Of a DNA stretch of 64,000 nucleotides, positions 9,646-19,348 are shown piece by piece (the stretch's first letter is position 1; each line of letters begins with the position of its first letter). A program made the position numbers and the translations under genes. The DNA is taken from NCBI RefSeq assembly GCF_023035815.1, contig NZ_CP073159.1, positions 310,001 to 374,000 of the forward strand, read 5' to 3'. The stretch is from Borrelia parkeri (GTDB lineage: Bacteria; Spirochaetota; Spirochaetia; Borreliales; Borreliaceae). The notes beneath the pieces are model-generated. The model ran no database searches. It was not told the origin of the DNA and saw nothing but the letters and a program-made list of their open reading frames with translations.

Positions 9646-11310
9646 TCAATTATTACCTTTTAAAAGCTCTTCTGCATGTTGAAAGCTAATATCATTAACA
9701 TTTCCACTAAGCATGCGAGCAACCTCTAAAACACGATCATTACCCAATAATAAACAAGCATGAACATAAGTCCTATCTTCAATATATTCCTTTTTTACCA
9801 AAATATGATAATCTGAAAGACTTGCAATATTAGCAAGATGAGTAACAACAAATATTTGCATATTTTCTGACAATCCCTTTAAATACTTACCCAAACTCAT
9901 ACCAGACTCACCCCCTATACCAGAATCAATCTCATCAAATATGATAAGCTTACTCTCATCAACATTTTGAACACTCTTAATAGCCAACATTATTCTTGAA
10001 AGCTCACCCCCAGATGCAATTCTATAAATTGGTTGGGCTTTTAGCCCAGTATTACTAGAAATTAAAAATTCCACCTCATCTATACCCGTTGATTTGATTT
10101 TCCCTTCAGAGACTGACACAAAAAACTCTGCATCACCCATATTAAGCTTATGCAAAATCTCAGTTACTCCAGATGCAAATCTTAAAGCAGCAGCCTTTCT
10201 AAGGCTTGAGATATCGAATGCCAATTTTTTCACTCTATCAAACAAATCATTTAACATTTGCTCTTTACCTAATCTTTCAGTCTCAAAATTAAGTGACAAA
10301 TCAATAATGTCATCACACCTTTTTCTAAATACTATGACATCCTCAAGACTTGGTCCATATTTTTTGCGAAGACGAGAGAGAGCATATAACCTATTCTCTA
10401 CTGACTCAATTTCCTTCTCATCATAAGTCTTGTCAAAAAGATACCTACTATAAGCTTGACCAATATCTTCAAGCTCATAGTAAGAACTCTTAAGACGATT
10501 TTCAAGTTCAAAATAATTATTGTTCACTCCTGAGAGATACTCAGCATCACAAATTACCTTCCTTATCTCACTTAAAGCAGAAATATTATTATTCAAGCTC
10601 AAAACACTCTTTAAGCTTGAAAGAGCATTACATAAAGATTCATGATTTTTAAGCTCATCTAACCTAGTCTTTAAAATTTCTTCTTCACCTATTTTAGGAT
10701 TAAAAGAATCTATCTCATCAATTATTTTTTCACATTCTTCTTTACTATCTTTATGCAATTTCTCTTTCGAAACAAAATCATCATAATCATTTAAATATTG
10801 AATATATTCTTCATAGACTAATCTATATTTTTCCAATTGAGAATTTAAATTAGCATAATTATCCAAAATCTTCAAATTATTTGAAGGATTCCTCAAAATT
10901 AAATACTGTTGATTTTGAGAATGTACCTCAATCAACATATTAAAAATTGGCTTTAATATGGTACTAGAAATTGGTTCATTATTAATATAATAATTACTCA
11001 AAAGAGTCTCTGAAGATTCAAATATAATTACTCTTTTTATAATAATAAAATCTGATGCTAATATACCTTTAGAAGACAAATAATCTCTAACATCACTATT
11101 CACCTTAAACTTGGCAAGTAAAACACATTCCTGTTCTCCACTAATAATTATATTACTTTTAATTTTTCCACCAAATAAATAATAAATCGATGATAATAAT
11201 AAGCTTTTTCCACTTCCAGACTCACCTGTGAGCGCTACTAAACCAGTACTTAGCTTAATAGAAAGCTCTTTAATTAAAACAAAATTTTTTACAAAAAGTT
11301 CAACTAACAT
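9646..11310 (-). CDS. recN: DNA repair ATPase RecN
   Basis: RecN is an SMC-like ATPase for double-strand break repair. It has Walker A (GESGSGKSLLLSS, about 31-43), a long coiled-coil middle, the ABC signature (ASGGELSRIML, about 430-440) and Walker B (KLIIFDEIDSGIGGE, about 453-467). I place the start at the ATG of MLVELFVKNFVLIKEL because RecN proteins begin this way; a TTG four codons upstream (11322) is open but adds only KFC. At 554 residues it is of normal size. The intergenic stretch upstream contains two TATAAT-like boxes but no clear -35. Confidence 0.95.
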   Translation of the reverse strand: MLVELFVKNFVLIKELSIKLSTGLVALTGESGSGKSLLLSSIYYLFGGKIKSNIIISGEQECVLLAKFKVNSDVRDYLSSKGILASDFIIIKRVIIFESSETLLSNYYINNEPISSTILKPIFNMLIEVHSQNQQYLILRNPSNNLKILDNYANLNSQLEKYRLVYEEYIQYLNDYDDFVSKEKLHKDSKEECEKIIDEIDSFNPKIGEEEILKTRLDELKNHESLCNALSSLKSVLSLNNNISALSEIRKVICDAEYLSGVNNNYFELENRLKSSYYELEDIGQAYSRYLFDKTYDEKEIESVENRLYALSRLRKKYGPSLEDVIVFRKRCDDIIDLSLNFETERLGKEQMLNDLFDRVKKLAFDISSLRKAAALRFASGVTEILHKLNMGDAEFFVSVSEGKIKSTGIDEVEFLISSNTGLKAQPIYRIASGGELSRIMLAIKSVQNVDESKLIIFDEIDSGIGGESGMSLGKYLKGLSENMQIFVVTHLANIASLSDYHILVKKEYIEDRTYVHACLLLGNDRVLEVARMLSGNVNDISFQHAEELLKGNN

Positions 11311-11356
11311 ACAAAACTTCAAAACAAGCTATATCTATATTATAAAACGCCATACA

Positions 11357-12193
11357 TTATAATAACTTATTTTTAAGTCTCCTAACAAAAGTATCTGTAC
11401 AAAATGATGCAAAACGTAAACTCTTATTATCAAGTCCCAACTCAAAAATAATATTAACCCCAAATTTACCAATATTAATGCCATCAACGAAAATTGATGC
11501 TGAGTTTAACACATGCCCTTTCTGAAATGAAAGAGAAAGCTTACTCCCGCTTGAAAAAATAAAGGAACGATTATAAACAGAATGTGGAGAAATAGGAGTT
11601 AAGATAAAAGCCTGAAGATCTGATTCTAAAATAGATCCACCTGCTGAGAAAGAATATCCGGTTGAACCTGTAGGAGTTGCAAATATTATTCCATCACTCC
11701 TATATGAGAGAAAATCTTCTGAATTAACCCTAAGATTTACATAAATCAACTTATTAATCACACTAGAACGAATAATTACATCATTTAAAGCATATTTGGT
11801 AAACACATTATTTCCATTATCATAAGCACTAATACTAAGTAAATATTTACTATGAATAACTAAAGAATTATCAAAAAACTTATCTATGACTTCTTTAAAA
11901 TCGATAGGTTTTATGTCTGCTAAAAATCCTACCTTGCCTAAATTTATTGAAATAATTGGAATATCAATATCATTCTTCAAAAGCAAGCTACTAGCTAATA
12001 AAACCGTACCATCCCCACCCAAAGTTATTGCAAGAATCAAATTATCCTCAGTTAACACCTCTGAAGATTTATCAATTCCTGCAAATAAGCTTAAAACACC
12101 ATATTTATGTTCTAAATATTTTTGTATTTCACAAGCAAGAACCTCGGCATCTAAATTTGAATAATTCACGTAAATGAGAACCTTACTCTTCAT
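11357..12193 (-). CDS. nadK: NAD kinase
   Basis: This enzyme phosphorylates NAD to NADP. Motifs are ITLGGDGTVLLAS (GGDG site), YRSDGIIFATPTGSTGYSFSAGG-type region split by the usual conserved residues, and the downstream PISPHSVYNRS segment. I choose the ATG at 12193 (MKSKVLIYVN): it gives the family's normal length of 278 residues. The open frame continues 20 codons upstream, but only into cheW. The chosen start overlaps the cheW 3' end by 11 bases, indicating translational coupling. Confidence 0.94.
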   Translation of the reverse strand: MKSKVLIYVNYSNLDAEVLACEIQKYLEHKYGVLSLFAGIDKSSEVLTEDNLILAITLGGDGTVLLASSLLLKNDIDIPIISINLGKVGFLADIKPIDFKEVIDKFFDNSLVIHSKYLLSISAYDNGNNVFTKYALNDVIIRSSVINKLIYVNLRVNSEDFLSYRSDGIIFATPTGSTGYSFSAGGSILESDLQAFILTPISPHSVYNRSFIFSSGSKLSLSFQKGHVLNSASIFVDGINIGKFGVNIIFELGLDNKSLRFASFCTDTFVRRLKNKLL

Positions 12194-12713
12194 TATTCTC
12201 CTTATATGGAATCCTTGCAAATTCACTCTTGTCAAATATCCGTTCAATATCAATTAAAATTAAATAATCACTCTCAAAATTTTCCTCATTCTCAATTTTA
12301 ACAACACCAGATATGTATTTTCTATCCAAAGTTTGCAAGGTCGCAGGAGGTTCTTGTACCTTTGATGTATCAAAGCTAATAACCTTGAGAACTTTATCTA
12401 CAAATATTCCTAAAAGCTTATCTTTGATATTCACTATTAAATAACCTGTTAAAAGTTTATCTTCTTCCGTTACATAAACAGAAGGAATTTTAAATCTAAT
12501 ATTTAAATTTATTAAAGGGATAACACTCCCTCTAAGATTATAAATGCCCGTAATATAATCAGGAACATTGGGTATTGCATATATACTTTCCAAAGGTACT
12601 TTAATTACTTCCCTAATGTGATCTATTGCAACCCCATAACTCTCTTTGCCTATCTTAAAACATGCAACTTGCAAATGAGACTTTTTTTCCATAATTTTTT
12701 CTTTCATAAACAC
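12183..12713 (-). CDS. cheW: Chemotaxis coupling protein CheW
   Basis: CheW links chemoreceptors to the CheA kinase. The sequence shows the domain's typical opening (VACFKIGKESYGVAIDHI, about 16-33), PNVPDYITGIYNLRGSVIPLINL (conserved G-x-x-N-L-R-G, split across about 49-71) and the second half with GIFVDKVLKVI. The 5' end is uncertain: GTG at 12713, ATG at 12707 or ATG at 12692 are all possible and none has a strong ribosome site. It is one of several CheW copies expected in Borrelia; here it sits with nadK and rlmE rather than with other chemotaxis genes. Confidence 0.93.
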   Translation of the reverse strand: MFMKEKIMEKKSHLQVACFKIGKESYGVAIDHIREVIKVPLESIYAIPNVPDYITGIYNLRGSVIPLINLNIRFKIPSVYVTEEDKLLTGYLIVNIKDKLLGIFVDKVLKVISFDTSKVQEPPATLQTLDRKYISGVVKIENEENFESDYLILIDIERIFDKSEFARIPYKENNEE

Positions 12714-12734
12714 ATCCCAACACCCTTAAATAAT

Positions 12735-13328
12735 TTAAATATTTGTATCTAACTTAATAAAATCTTTAGATAAAAAATAAATCTCAAAGGAATTCTTCCG
12801 CACAGCTTTAGGTCTAATTTTTTTGACAATCTTAAAATAACTCTTAAGCTTATAAAAAAGCTGTTCTTCCTCGCCTCCTTGAAAAACCTTAAGTAATAAA
12901 TTACCACCTTTTACTAAAATTCTAGACGCCAATTCAACTATTCTCATATTCAAATTAAAAGAATTACTTGTATCAACTAATCTATTACCAGTAGTCTTGG
13001 GAGCTGCATCACTTATAATTAAACTATAAGGTGCAAAAGTCTCTATCTTTTGACAAATCTCATCGATATATATATTACCTTTGATAAAATAAAAATTATT
13101 AGTAAAATTAAGATCTATATCATTAAGGTCAACTGCAACAAGCACCCCATCTTTAAGATTGCCATAAGCATATTGAGAAAAACTGCCAGGAGACGCTCCA
13201 ATATCCAATATATTGCCAGAAGGAAACAAAGAAAATCTCTTATCAATTTCTATTAATTTATAAACAGATCTAGCAAGATATCCTTCTTTTTTAGCTCTTC
13301 GTGAATATTCATCAAAAACATTATACAT
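12735..13328 (-). CDS. rlmE: 23S rRNA 2'-O-methyltransferase RlmE (FtsJ/RrmJ)
   Basis: RlmE methylates U2552 in the ribosomal A loop. Visible are [20 protein letters not shown] (RNA-binding N-terminus), the SAM loop [22 protein letters not shown] (catalytic Asp), [11 protein letters not shown] (catalytic Lys) and [17 protein letters not shown] near the end. I start at the ATG of [11 protein letters not shown]; the frame is open 20 codons further to 13388, but that extension has no family counterpart and would overlap the divergent prenyl synthase start. Length is then 197 residues. Confidence 0.93.
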   Translation of the reverse strand: MYNVFDEYSRRAKKEGYLARSVYKLIEIDKRFSLFPSGNILDIGASPGSFSQYAYGNLKDGVLVAVDLNDIDLNFTNNFYFIKGNIYIDEICQKIETFAPYSLIISDAAPKTTGNRLVDTSNSFNLNMRIVELASRILVKGGNLLLKVFQGGEEEQLFYKLKSYFKIVKKIRPKAVRKNSFEIYFLSKDFIKLDTNI

Positions 13329-13382
13329 ATCAATGCTCTGCAATACACTCAATCCATTATACTTTTTATTATAATTATTATT

Positions 13383-14429
13383 ATGCAAAATAAATCATTT
13401 TTAGATAAGATCGAAAAAAATATTAATAATATATTCTCACAAGACCATTTTCTCAATTTATTTAAAGACAAAGATTTAAAGCTAAAACTTAATATACAAA
13501 AAAACACAATAAAGACAATTAAAGCCCCAGCTATTGAAATAATAAATAGAGGGGGAAAGAGAATAAGACCAATGCTAATGATTTTACTAGCATATGCATT
13601 AGGATATAATAAAAAAAATACTGAAAATCTATACAAACTAAGCATGCTAATTGAATTACCTCATTCTGGAAGTTTAATTATTGATGACATAGAAGATGGG
13701 GCCATTAAAAGAAGGGGTAAACCTGCTATTCACTTAATTTACGGATTAGATAACAGTATTAATACAGCAAATTTAATTTACTTTCTGCCTGCAAAATTAA
13801 TGCAAACTTCTAAATTAAAAAAAAGTCAAAAACTATTAATTTATGAAAATTTTTTCACAACACTCTCAAATCTTCACCTAGGACAAGGAATTGATATCGC
13901 ATTACATAATGGAACATATATTCCAAACGTTGACGAATACATATCTTTAGTAGAACTTAAAACAAGTTGCCTTTTTGGCATGGCTGGATTTTTAGCCGGC
14001 ATACTTACAAACAATGAAAATAAAGCAAAAAATCTTTACAACACATTCCTAAAACTTGGAACCTGTTTCCAAATAATAGACGATATCAAAAATATTAAAG
14101 ATGGAATTAACGGCAAAGATTTTGGAGATGACTTAATTGAAGGAAAAAAAAGTCTGCCCATAATATACTTTTTAAAAGAAAAACTATTGGATGAGCAAAT
14201 CATTCAAGAATTAAGCGCAATTAAAAATAAATCTATAAATGAATCAAAAAAAGAAATATTAAAATTTAGCAATATGATTAACTCATCAAATGCTATTCAA
14301 AATTCTGCAAATCTTGCAATGTCATACCTTAATAAATTTATAGAAGAATTAAATTCATACGCATTGATTAACAAGTATAAAGATATGATAATGGACATTG
14401 TAAAGAAAATCAAAGAGGAAAATTTATGA
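13383..14429 (+). CDS. Polyprenyl (geranyl/farnesyl-type) diphosphate synthase
   Basis: Trans-prenyl synthases condense isopentenyl diphosphate with an allylic diphosphate. Motifs: [10 protein letters not shown] (about 57-66), first aspartate-rich site IDDIEDG with RRGKP downstream (about 100-116), GQGIDIA, the [10 protein letters not shown] lysine region, and the second site FQIIDDIKN with [13 protein letters not shown]. The second aspartate motif reads DDIKN rather than the usual DDxxD, so its last ligand is asparagine. 348 residues is a normal length. It is divergent from rlmE and overlaps the next gene by four bases (ATGA). Product chain length cannot be told from sequence by eye. Confidence 0.9.
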   Translation: MQNKSFLDKIEKNINNIFSQDHFLNLFKDKDLKLKLNIQKNTIKTIKAPAIEIINRGGKRIRPMLMILLAYALGYNKKNTENLYKLSMLIELPHSGSLIIDDIEDGAIKRRGKPAIHLIYGLDNSINTANLIYFLPAKLMQTSKLKKSQKLLIYENFFTTLSNLHLGQGIDIALHNGTYIPNVDEYISLVELKTSCLFGMAGFLAGILTNNENKAKNLYNTFLKLGTCFQIIDDIKNIKDGINGKDFGDDLIEGKKSLPIIYFLKEKLLDEQIIQELSAIKNKSINESKKEILKFSNMINSSNAIQNSANLAMSYLNKFIEELNSYALINKYKDMIMDIVKKIKEENL

Positions 14430-15100
14430 AAAAATATGCAATAATGCTAGTCTGGATAAATATCATTACTTCTATCTATGCAACAATTCCTACAGAAGAT
14501 ATCAATAAAATAGATGAACTTTATACAAAATCAATGGTACTCAAAGAGCTAAAGGAATATAATCAATCCAAAGCATTATTAATGCAAATTATAAATACAG
14601 ATCCAAAACAAGTTGATGCATATTTACTGATTGCAGAATTAGAATACTTGATGAATAACTGGTTACAAGCAATCGAACAAACAAAAATTTATCTACAAAT
14701 AATTGATTTTAAAGATACAAAAAATTATCTTGATATTTCATGGGCATATTTTCTCATAGGAGAATCAAGAAACTCAATGGACTATATAATGCATTTTATT
14801 CAAGATAATAAAGAACTACTAAATACTAATATATACATATTAATTGATACTATTTTAAAAAAAGGATTTTATCATTTCATACAAGATGAAGACTTAATAT
14901 TTAATCTGATAATAAATACTCTTTTCCAAATAGAAACATATGATGACACCATATTTACAATATTTCTAAATAATTTAGATATCATCAAACAAATGCCCTT
15001 TTATAAATTTAATAAAATTAAAATCAAAGATTTAGAATTACAAATTCGGGCCTTAAAAAAGCTCAAAAATTCGATAAATGATATTGCTAAAATAGTTTAG
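14426..15100 (+). CDS. Exported TPR-like repeat protein, unknown role
   Basis: The 224-residue product has a signal peptide (about 1-19, [18 protein letters not shown]) and then helical repeats with TPR character (residues about 32-100: YTKSMVLKELKEYNQSKALL, then DPKQVDAYLLIAELEYLMNN). The rest is helical and Ile/Asn-rich. It is translationally coupled to the prenyl synthase by an ATGA overlap, and its 3' end overlaps the convergent permease gene by 14 bases. No enzymatic motif is visible; a periplasmic scaffold is the likeliest guess. Confidence 0.75.
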   Translation: MKKYAIMLVWINIITSIYATIPTEDINKIDELYTKSMVLKELKEYNQSKALLMQIINTDPKQVDAYLLIAELEYLMNNWLQAIEQTKIYLQIIDFKDTKNYLDISWAYFLIGESRNSMDYIMHFIQDNKELLNTNIYILIDTILKKGFYHFIQDEDLIFNLIINTLFQIETYDDTIFTIFLNNLDIIKQMPFYKFNKIKIKDLELQIRALKKLKNSINDIAKIV

Positions 15101-15893
15101 TTTTTCTAAAAAGTGAAACAAATATATTAATTAATATAGCCATATAAAAGGGCAACGAAAGGGCAAAATAAGAATTAACATAATCCTGAAAATTAAAAAA
15201 CTCGTATTCAATAAATATCATCAAAAATGCACTTGGGAAAATGAGCCAAGGATTTGCAAATGCAATATACAGTATACAAATAGCAAGCCACCCATTATTT
15301 AACCCCAAATCATAAGAATAAACATTAAAATTGATAGCAAGAAATGAACCTGCAATACTTGACGAGATTACGGATACAAAAATAGCAAAAGATTTAAAGT
15401 AATTACTAGTTCGCTCACCTAAGATATTTTCATAATCATTCGAACGAATAAACTCAAAAACTACTCTAACTCTTGAATAATTTAGTATATAAATACTAAA
15501 ACTTAAAAAAACGAAAAAAAATATAACAAAAAAAATAATAGCAAAATTATTGGAAATATTTAAACTAAATCCTGGAATAAAATTGAAATTAGCTTTCATC
15601 AAAACCCTAACTAAAAAATAACACAATATGTTAATTCCTATACCCGTTATAAAAATGTTATAACCATTTATTACAATAAAAGATAAAAAAAAACCAAAGA
15701 TCAAACTGATAAAAATCATCATAACAACTGAAGCAAATATTCCATAACCCAAATAAATAAAAAAAGATGTTAGGAAAACAGATAAAAAAGAAATTCCTTC
15801 AATAGATATATTTAGAAGTCCTACTCTCTCAGCATAAAGAATTCCAAGAGCTAAATATGCAAATACTATAGAATGTAAAAAAATACCAAACAT
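15087..15893 (-). CDS. rfuD: ABC transporter permease, RfuD-like
   Basis: A polytopic permease (268 residues, about 8 helices) of the BPD_transp_2 type used by BMP-family importers. The N-terminal AYLALGILYAERVGLLNISIEG matches the conserved family start (ERxGxxNIxxEG) and a glycine-rich LAINFNVYSYDLGLNNGWLA region lies near residue 205. It ends the four-gene set with another permease, a double ATPase and a BMP-like binding protein. This gene set matches the riboflavin importer RfuABCD described for Treponema pallidum; the substrate here is inferred from that similarity. Confidence 0.82.
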   Translation of the reverse strand: MFGIFLHSIVFAYLALGILYAERVGLLNISIEGISFLSVFLTSFFIYLGYGIFASVVMMIFISLIFGFFLSFIVINGYNIFITGIGINILCYFLVRVLMKANFNFIPGFSLNISNNFAIIFFVIFFFVFLSFSIYILNYSRVRVVFEFIRSNDYENILGERTSNYFKSFAIFVSVISSSIAGSFLAINFNVYSYDLGLNNGWLAICILYIAFANPWLIFPSAFLMIFIEYEFFNFQDYVNSYFALSLPFYMAILINIFVSLFRKTKLF

Positions 15894-16826
15894 TTATTTT
15901 TTACCCGAATTAATTAAAAACAATGAAATAAAAATCGATATAGCTTGATATAAACCAATAAATTCAAATTTAAACGAATAATTTATTTTAAGATAATTAT
16001 TAAATTCATTCAGCATTGCAAAAAACAAACTAAAACATAATACATACATATAATTAAATCCTGAAACTACAGCAACAACAAATCCATTCCAACCAATCCC
16101 GGCGGTTAATCCTAAAAATAAATAATTCTTAAAAAAAATTAAAAATATTGAACCCACAAGACCATTTAAAAAAGCACTGGTAAATACCGTACAAAACTTA
16201 TACTTAAATTCATTAATACCGAAAAATTTGCTTAACGGCTTTCTATCACTCAATATCTCAAGTTTTAATCCTAAAATAGTTCTTTTATGAATAAATACAT
16301 AACACCCCCAAACCAAAATACTAAATAAAAGCAAATATGGAAAAACAGTATCAATAGCGAATATCTTATCAATACTTTTTGTCTGATTTAAAAGTCCATT
16401 CGAGCCTACAAGCTTTGATATAAAACCATCAACTAATCTCTGATTTCCATAAGACATTAAAAGACCTGTAAGCATCCCATTTACTCCACAAAAAAAGGTC
16501 AGTAAAAAAGGAATAATTCCTATAACACCAACTAAAAATGAGCTTAAAATTATTATTAATATAAAATTAAAGTATGTAAGTCCACAAAACTCACAAAATA
16601 TATATGATAAAAATGCTCCGAAATAAACTTGACCCTCATCGCCAAGAGTCAAACTATTACTTCTAGCACAAGTTGAGATTCCTGTAGCAATTAATAAGAG
16701 TAACATAAAGTTCCACAACATCACTTTCATATAAGAAAAACTAAAAAAACCATCAAAAAAATAGCTAATACTCAACACACTCAGTGAAAATATTAACAAA
16801 ATATATTCTCTTCTAAATGCCCTCAT
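15894..16826 (-). CDS. rfuC: ABC transporter permease, RfuC-like
   Basis: The partner permease, 310 residues and about 9 membrane helices. It contains TGISTCARSNSLTLGDEGQVYFGAF, broken here as the conserved N-S-L-T-L-G-D-E-G family motif (about 48-61), and GLTAGIGWNGFVVAVVSGFN near residue 240, both typical of the C component of nucleoside/riboflavin-type importers. It directly abuts the downstream permease (stop and start are adjacent) and overlaps the ATPase gene by four bases, so the three are one translational unit. Confidence 0.82.
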   Translation of the reverse strand: MRAFRREYILLIFSLSVLSISYFFDGFFSFSYMKVMLWNFMLLLLIATGISTCARSNSLTLGDEGQVYFGAFLSYIFCEFCGLTYFNFILIIILSSFLVGVIGIIPFLLTFFCGVNGMLTGLLMSYGNQRLVDGFISKLVGSNGLLNQTKSIDKIFAIDTVFPYLLLFSILVWGCYVFIHKRTILGLKLEILSDRKPLSKFFGINEFKYKFCTVFTSAFLNGLVGSIFLIFFKNYLFLGLTAGIGWNGFVVAVVSGFNYMYVLCFSLFFAMLNEFNNYLKINYSFKFEFIGLYQAISIFISLFLINSGKK

Positions 16827-18280
16827 ATAAACAAAATTTCCTTTAAAGCCTCTTTGTTGATATGTTCTCTTTTCAATCTCAATACAACCTCACCAGCCTT
16901 TATTGCCAAAACATCATCAGATAAAAGCAGTAATTCATCTAAATTAGGAGTAATTAGTAGTACAGGCTTTTCATTAGAAAAATTACGAATAAAATTAGAT
17001 GTCTCACTATATGCTCTATAGTCTAAATTACTAAGAGGTGAAAAACAAATTAAAAAACTCTTTGTAATATATTTTTCTCTAAAAAGAGCAAGTTTTTTTA
17101 AAGTTCCTCCAGAGAATGATAAAGACTTAGAATAAAAAGTCTTTAGTATCTTACTATCACAATATTCCATGTCTCTTTTAAAAAATTTTTTAAGATCATT
17201 AATAATAGACTGTTTAATAAAAATTTCATTTTCAAAACTCATTATTTTGGCCAAAAAACTATCCAATATAGTCATATTATCAGAAAATAAATTACCAATT
17301 CCTAAAGGTAAAAAACCAGCTTTGAGCTCATAAAAATTAATATATTCATATCTATGCCCATTCATCTTTATACATCCTACAAATGGAATCTCGCCTAAGA
17401 ATAATTTTTCCCATGTTTTTATTACTGCCTCTTCTGCAATAATTCCTAAAACTCCTCTTTTTTTCAAAGAAAAACTAATATCATACTTCCAAAAATCTTC
17501 AAAAAACAAATTAAATTTTATAAAATCCTTATTTGGCCCACCACGCTTAATACTCATAGAAATAAACTTATCAGCAGGAATTTCAAGCTTACTAAGTATT
17601 ATCTCTTTATTTGTCGTTCTAAAACACTTCCCCTCTTTTAGAATAATAAATTCATCACTAAATTTTATGGCATTGCCAATCTCTCTATGCGTAATAAAAA
17701 GAGAAGTAATACCTGCTCTTTTAAGGGCTTGAAGCAATTTAATAAACTCTTTAGCCTCTTTTTGAGAAAAATAAGAAACACTCTCATCAAAAATAATAAT
17801 CTTTGCATTTTTTTTCAGGGAAGAAATAATAAGCAAAAAATAGATTTCTTTAATATTCAAATCTTGTATTCTAGTCTCTAGATCAAAAGTAATATTATAA
17901 AATTGCCTAAGCCATTTATAATATCTATAGGTATGGGATTTATTCATTGGCATAAAAAATTGAGAATCAAACCAATAAATACTAAGATATTCCCAAACTT
18001 TTAAGTTCATATCAAGTTTTGGAATCTGGGACACAATATAAATACCATTACTCTTTGCTACATCCACATTCCAGTTTTTTTGCCTAATATTATTTATAAA
18101 TACATCACCACTATCAAAACGAATAAATCCAGCTATAATTTTTGATAAGGTACTCTTACCTTCTCCATTTCTCCCAATTACAGTCAAGATTTTAGATTCC
18201 TCAATTCTTAAATTAACACTATCTAGAATAGGTTTTTCAATATCTGGGAAAGATTTTACTATGTTTTTAAACTCTACCAT
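16823..18280 (-). CDS. rfuB: Double-domain ABC transporter ATPase, RfuB-like, with one degenerate nucleotide site
   Basis: 485 residues with two fused ATPase domains, as in MglA/RbsA/YufO. Domain 1 has an intact Walker A (GRNGEGKST, 36-44), Walker B (KIIIFDES) and switch histidine (FITHRE), but no LSGGQ signature (the position reads DLNIKEIY). Domain 2 keeps a signature (LSFSGGTLKK) yet has lost Walker A (GIIAEEAVIKTWEK) and Walker B (LICFSPLSNLD). Thus only one composite ATP site, Walker A/B of domain 1 with the signature of domain 2, should be able to hydrolyse ATP. The gene follows the binding protein after 3 bases and overlaps the next permease. Confidence 0.88.
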   Translation of the reverse strand: MVEFKNIVKSFPDIEKPILDSVNLRIEESKILTVIGRNGEGKSTLSKIIAGFIRFDSGDVFINNIRQKNWNVDVAKSNGIYIVSQIPKLDMNLKVWEYLSIYWFDSQFFMPMNKSHTYRYYKWLRQFYNITFDLETRIQDLNIKEIYFLLIISSLKKNAKIIIFDESVSYFSQKEAKEFIKLLQALKRAGITSLFITHREIGNAIKFSDEFIILKEGKCFRTTNKEIILSKLEIPADKFISMSIKRGGPNKDFIKFNLFFEDFWKYDISFSLKKRGVLGIIAEEAVIKTWEKLFLGEIPFVGCIKMNGHRYEYINFYELKAGFLPLGIGNLFSDNMTILDSFLAKIMSFENEIFIKQSIINDLKKFFKRDMEYCDSKILKTFYSKSLSFSGGTLKKLALFREKYITKSFLICFSPLSNLDYRAYSETSNFIRNFSNEKPVLLITPNLDELLLLSDDVLAIKAGEVVLRLKREHINKEALKEILFI

Positions 18281-18283
18281 AAA

Positions 18284-19348
18284 TTATTCTAAATTTATTT
18301 TGATCTCAGTATTATTCATCTCTTTTATTTTATCCTCAAGTCTTTTTTTAATCTTTGAATTGGTATTCTCTAAATAAAACTTATTCAACAAATTAAATGA
18401 AACCCCCCTTTCTCTAAAGCCAAGGACCTTATAAGTTCCATATTTAAGCTCCCCTTTAAGGGCTTTTCCCAAAACTTTTTCTAAATAAAATCTTTGATTT
18501 GTAACGCCTGAACCAATAATATTATCTTTATTATTCAAATAATCTTCACCATCAAAAAGAACAGCAAAAACACCATGCTCACGAACTGATGAGAGAACTC
18601 CTTTAATCGCTGTACCTACAATTGGAAGAATTACAGAAACTCCTAAGTCTAAAATTAAAGAGTCAGATAAAACTTTTACTCTATTGCTATCATGCCAATT
18701 TCCTAAAGTTCTAAAGAACACTTCTGAATCTAAAATATCTCTAATTCCATTCTTGAAATAAGGAAAAATATAATTATTCATAACAGGATATTCTTGTCCA
18801 GCAATCAAGGCAACATTTTTATTATATAAATTAGAACTTTTTAAAAATAAACCCACATAATAACCCAATATGTAAGCTTCTTCTGCAACATTATAAGAGA
18901 GTGAATACACTTGTGGATTAGTATTTTTAACTAAAGAATCAAAAATCAAAAACTTAGTATAAGGATAATTTGGGGAAACCCTATCAATAATTCCTTGCAT
19001 TGCATTATTTGTCGTTATCAAAAAATCATAATTGTTAGAATTTAATAACTTTTCAAGTAATTCTATCCATTCACGCTGATTAAACCCAGCTTCAAACAAC
19101 CGAATCTCAATATCACTTTTATTTTTTTTAAATTCAATTAAAAAATCATACATTGCTTTATAAGAAGGAGAACCACTAATGATTCCAGGAATAAATAATG
19201 CAATTTTTCTATTAGATGAAGATTTAGGTTCTCTAATTCTAAAAAAATTAATATAAACAAATAAAAACAAACAAATTAGTGAAACAAAAACACAAAAAAT
19301 CCTAAAAAAAAGAGCTTTACTCACAGAAATAAAACACCTTTTTCTCAT
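18284..19348 (-). CDS. rfuA: BMP/PnrA-family substrate-binding protein, RfuA (TpN38b)-like
   Basis: A 354-residue exported protein: N-terminal hydrophobic segment (about 14-33), then the BMP/PnrA fold, with IALFIPGIISGSPSYKAMYD, YDFLITTNNAMQGII, SYNVAEEAYILGYYVG and NKNVALIAGQEYPVMN as in basic membrane protein family binding proteins. B. burgdorferi BB0319, the positional counterpart, was annotated as a TpN38b homologue, and TpN38b is the riboflavin-binding RfuA. No acceptable lipobox is visible (SLIC is a poor match), so it may be held by an uncleaved signal anchor. It heads the transporter operon. Confidence 0.82.
   Translation of the reverse strand: MRKRCFISVSKALFFRIFCVFVSLICLFLFVYINFFRIREPKSSSNRKIALFIPGIISGSPSYKAMYDFLIEFKKNKSDIEIRLFEAGFNQREWIELLEKLLNSNNYDFLITTNNAMQGIIDRVSPNYPYTKFLIFDSLVKNTNPQVYSLSYNVAEEAYILGYYVGLFLKSSNLYNKNVALIAGQEYPVMNNYIFPYFKNGIRDILDSEVFFRTLGNWHDSNRVKVLSDSLILDLGVSVILPIVGTAIKGVLSSVREHGVFAVLFDGEDYLNNKDNIIGSGVTNQRFYLEKVLGKALKGELKYGTYKVLGFRERGVSFNLLNKFYLENTNSKIKKRLEDKIKEMNNTEIKINLE

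Noticed and set aside
13349..13645. 98-codon minus-strand frame opposite the prenyl synthase start
   Set aside because: Hydrophobic-looking only because it is antisense to Lys/Asn-rich codons; the plus-strand gene carries conserved motifs here.
18284..19348. Nucleoside (PnrA/BmpD-type) rather than riboflavin specificity
   Set aside because: Not excluded, but the whole four-gene set and the TpN38b resemblance favour the Rfu assignment; residues that decide the ligand cannot be judged by eye.
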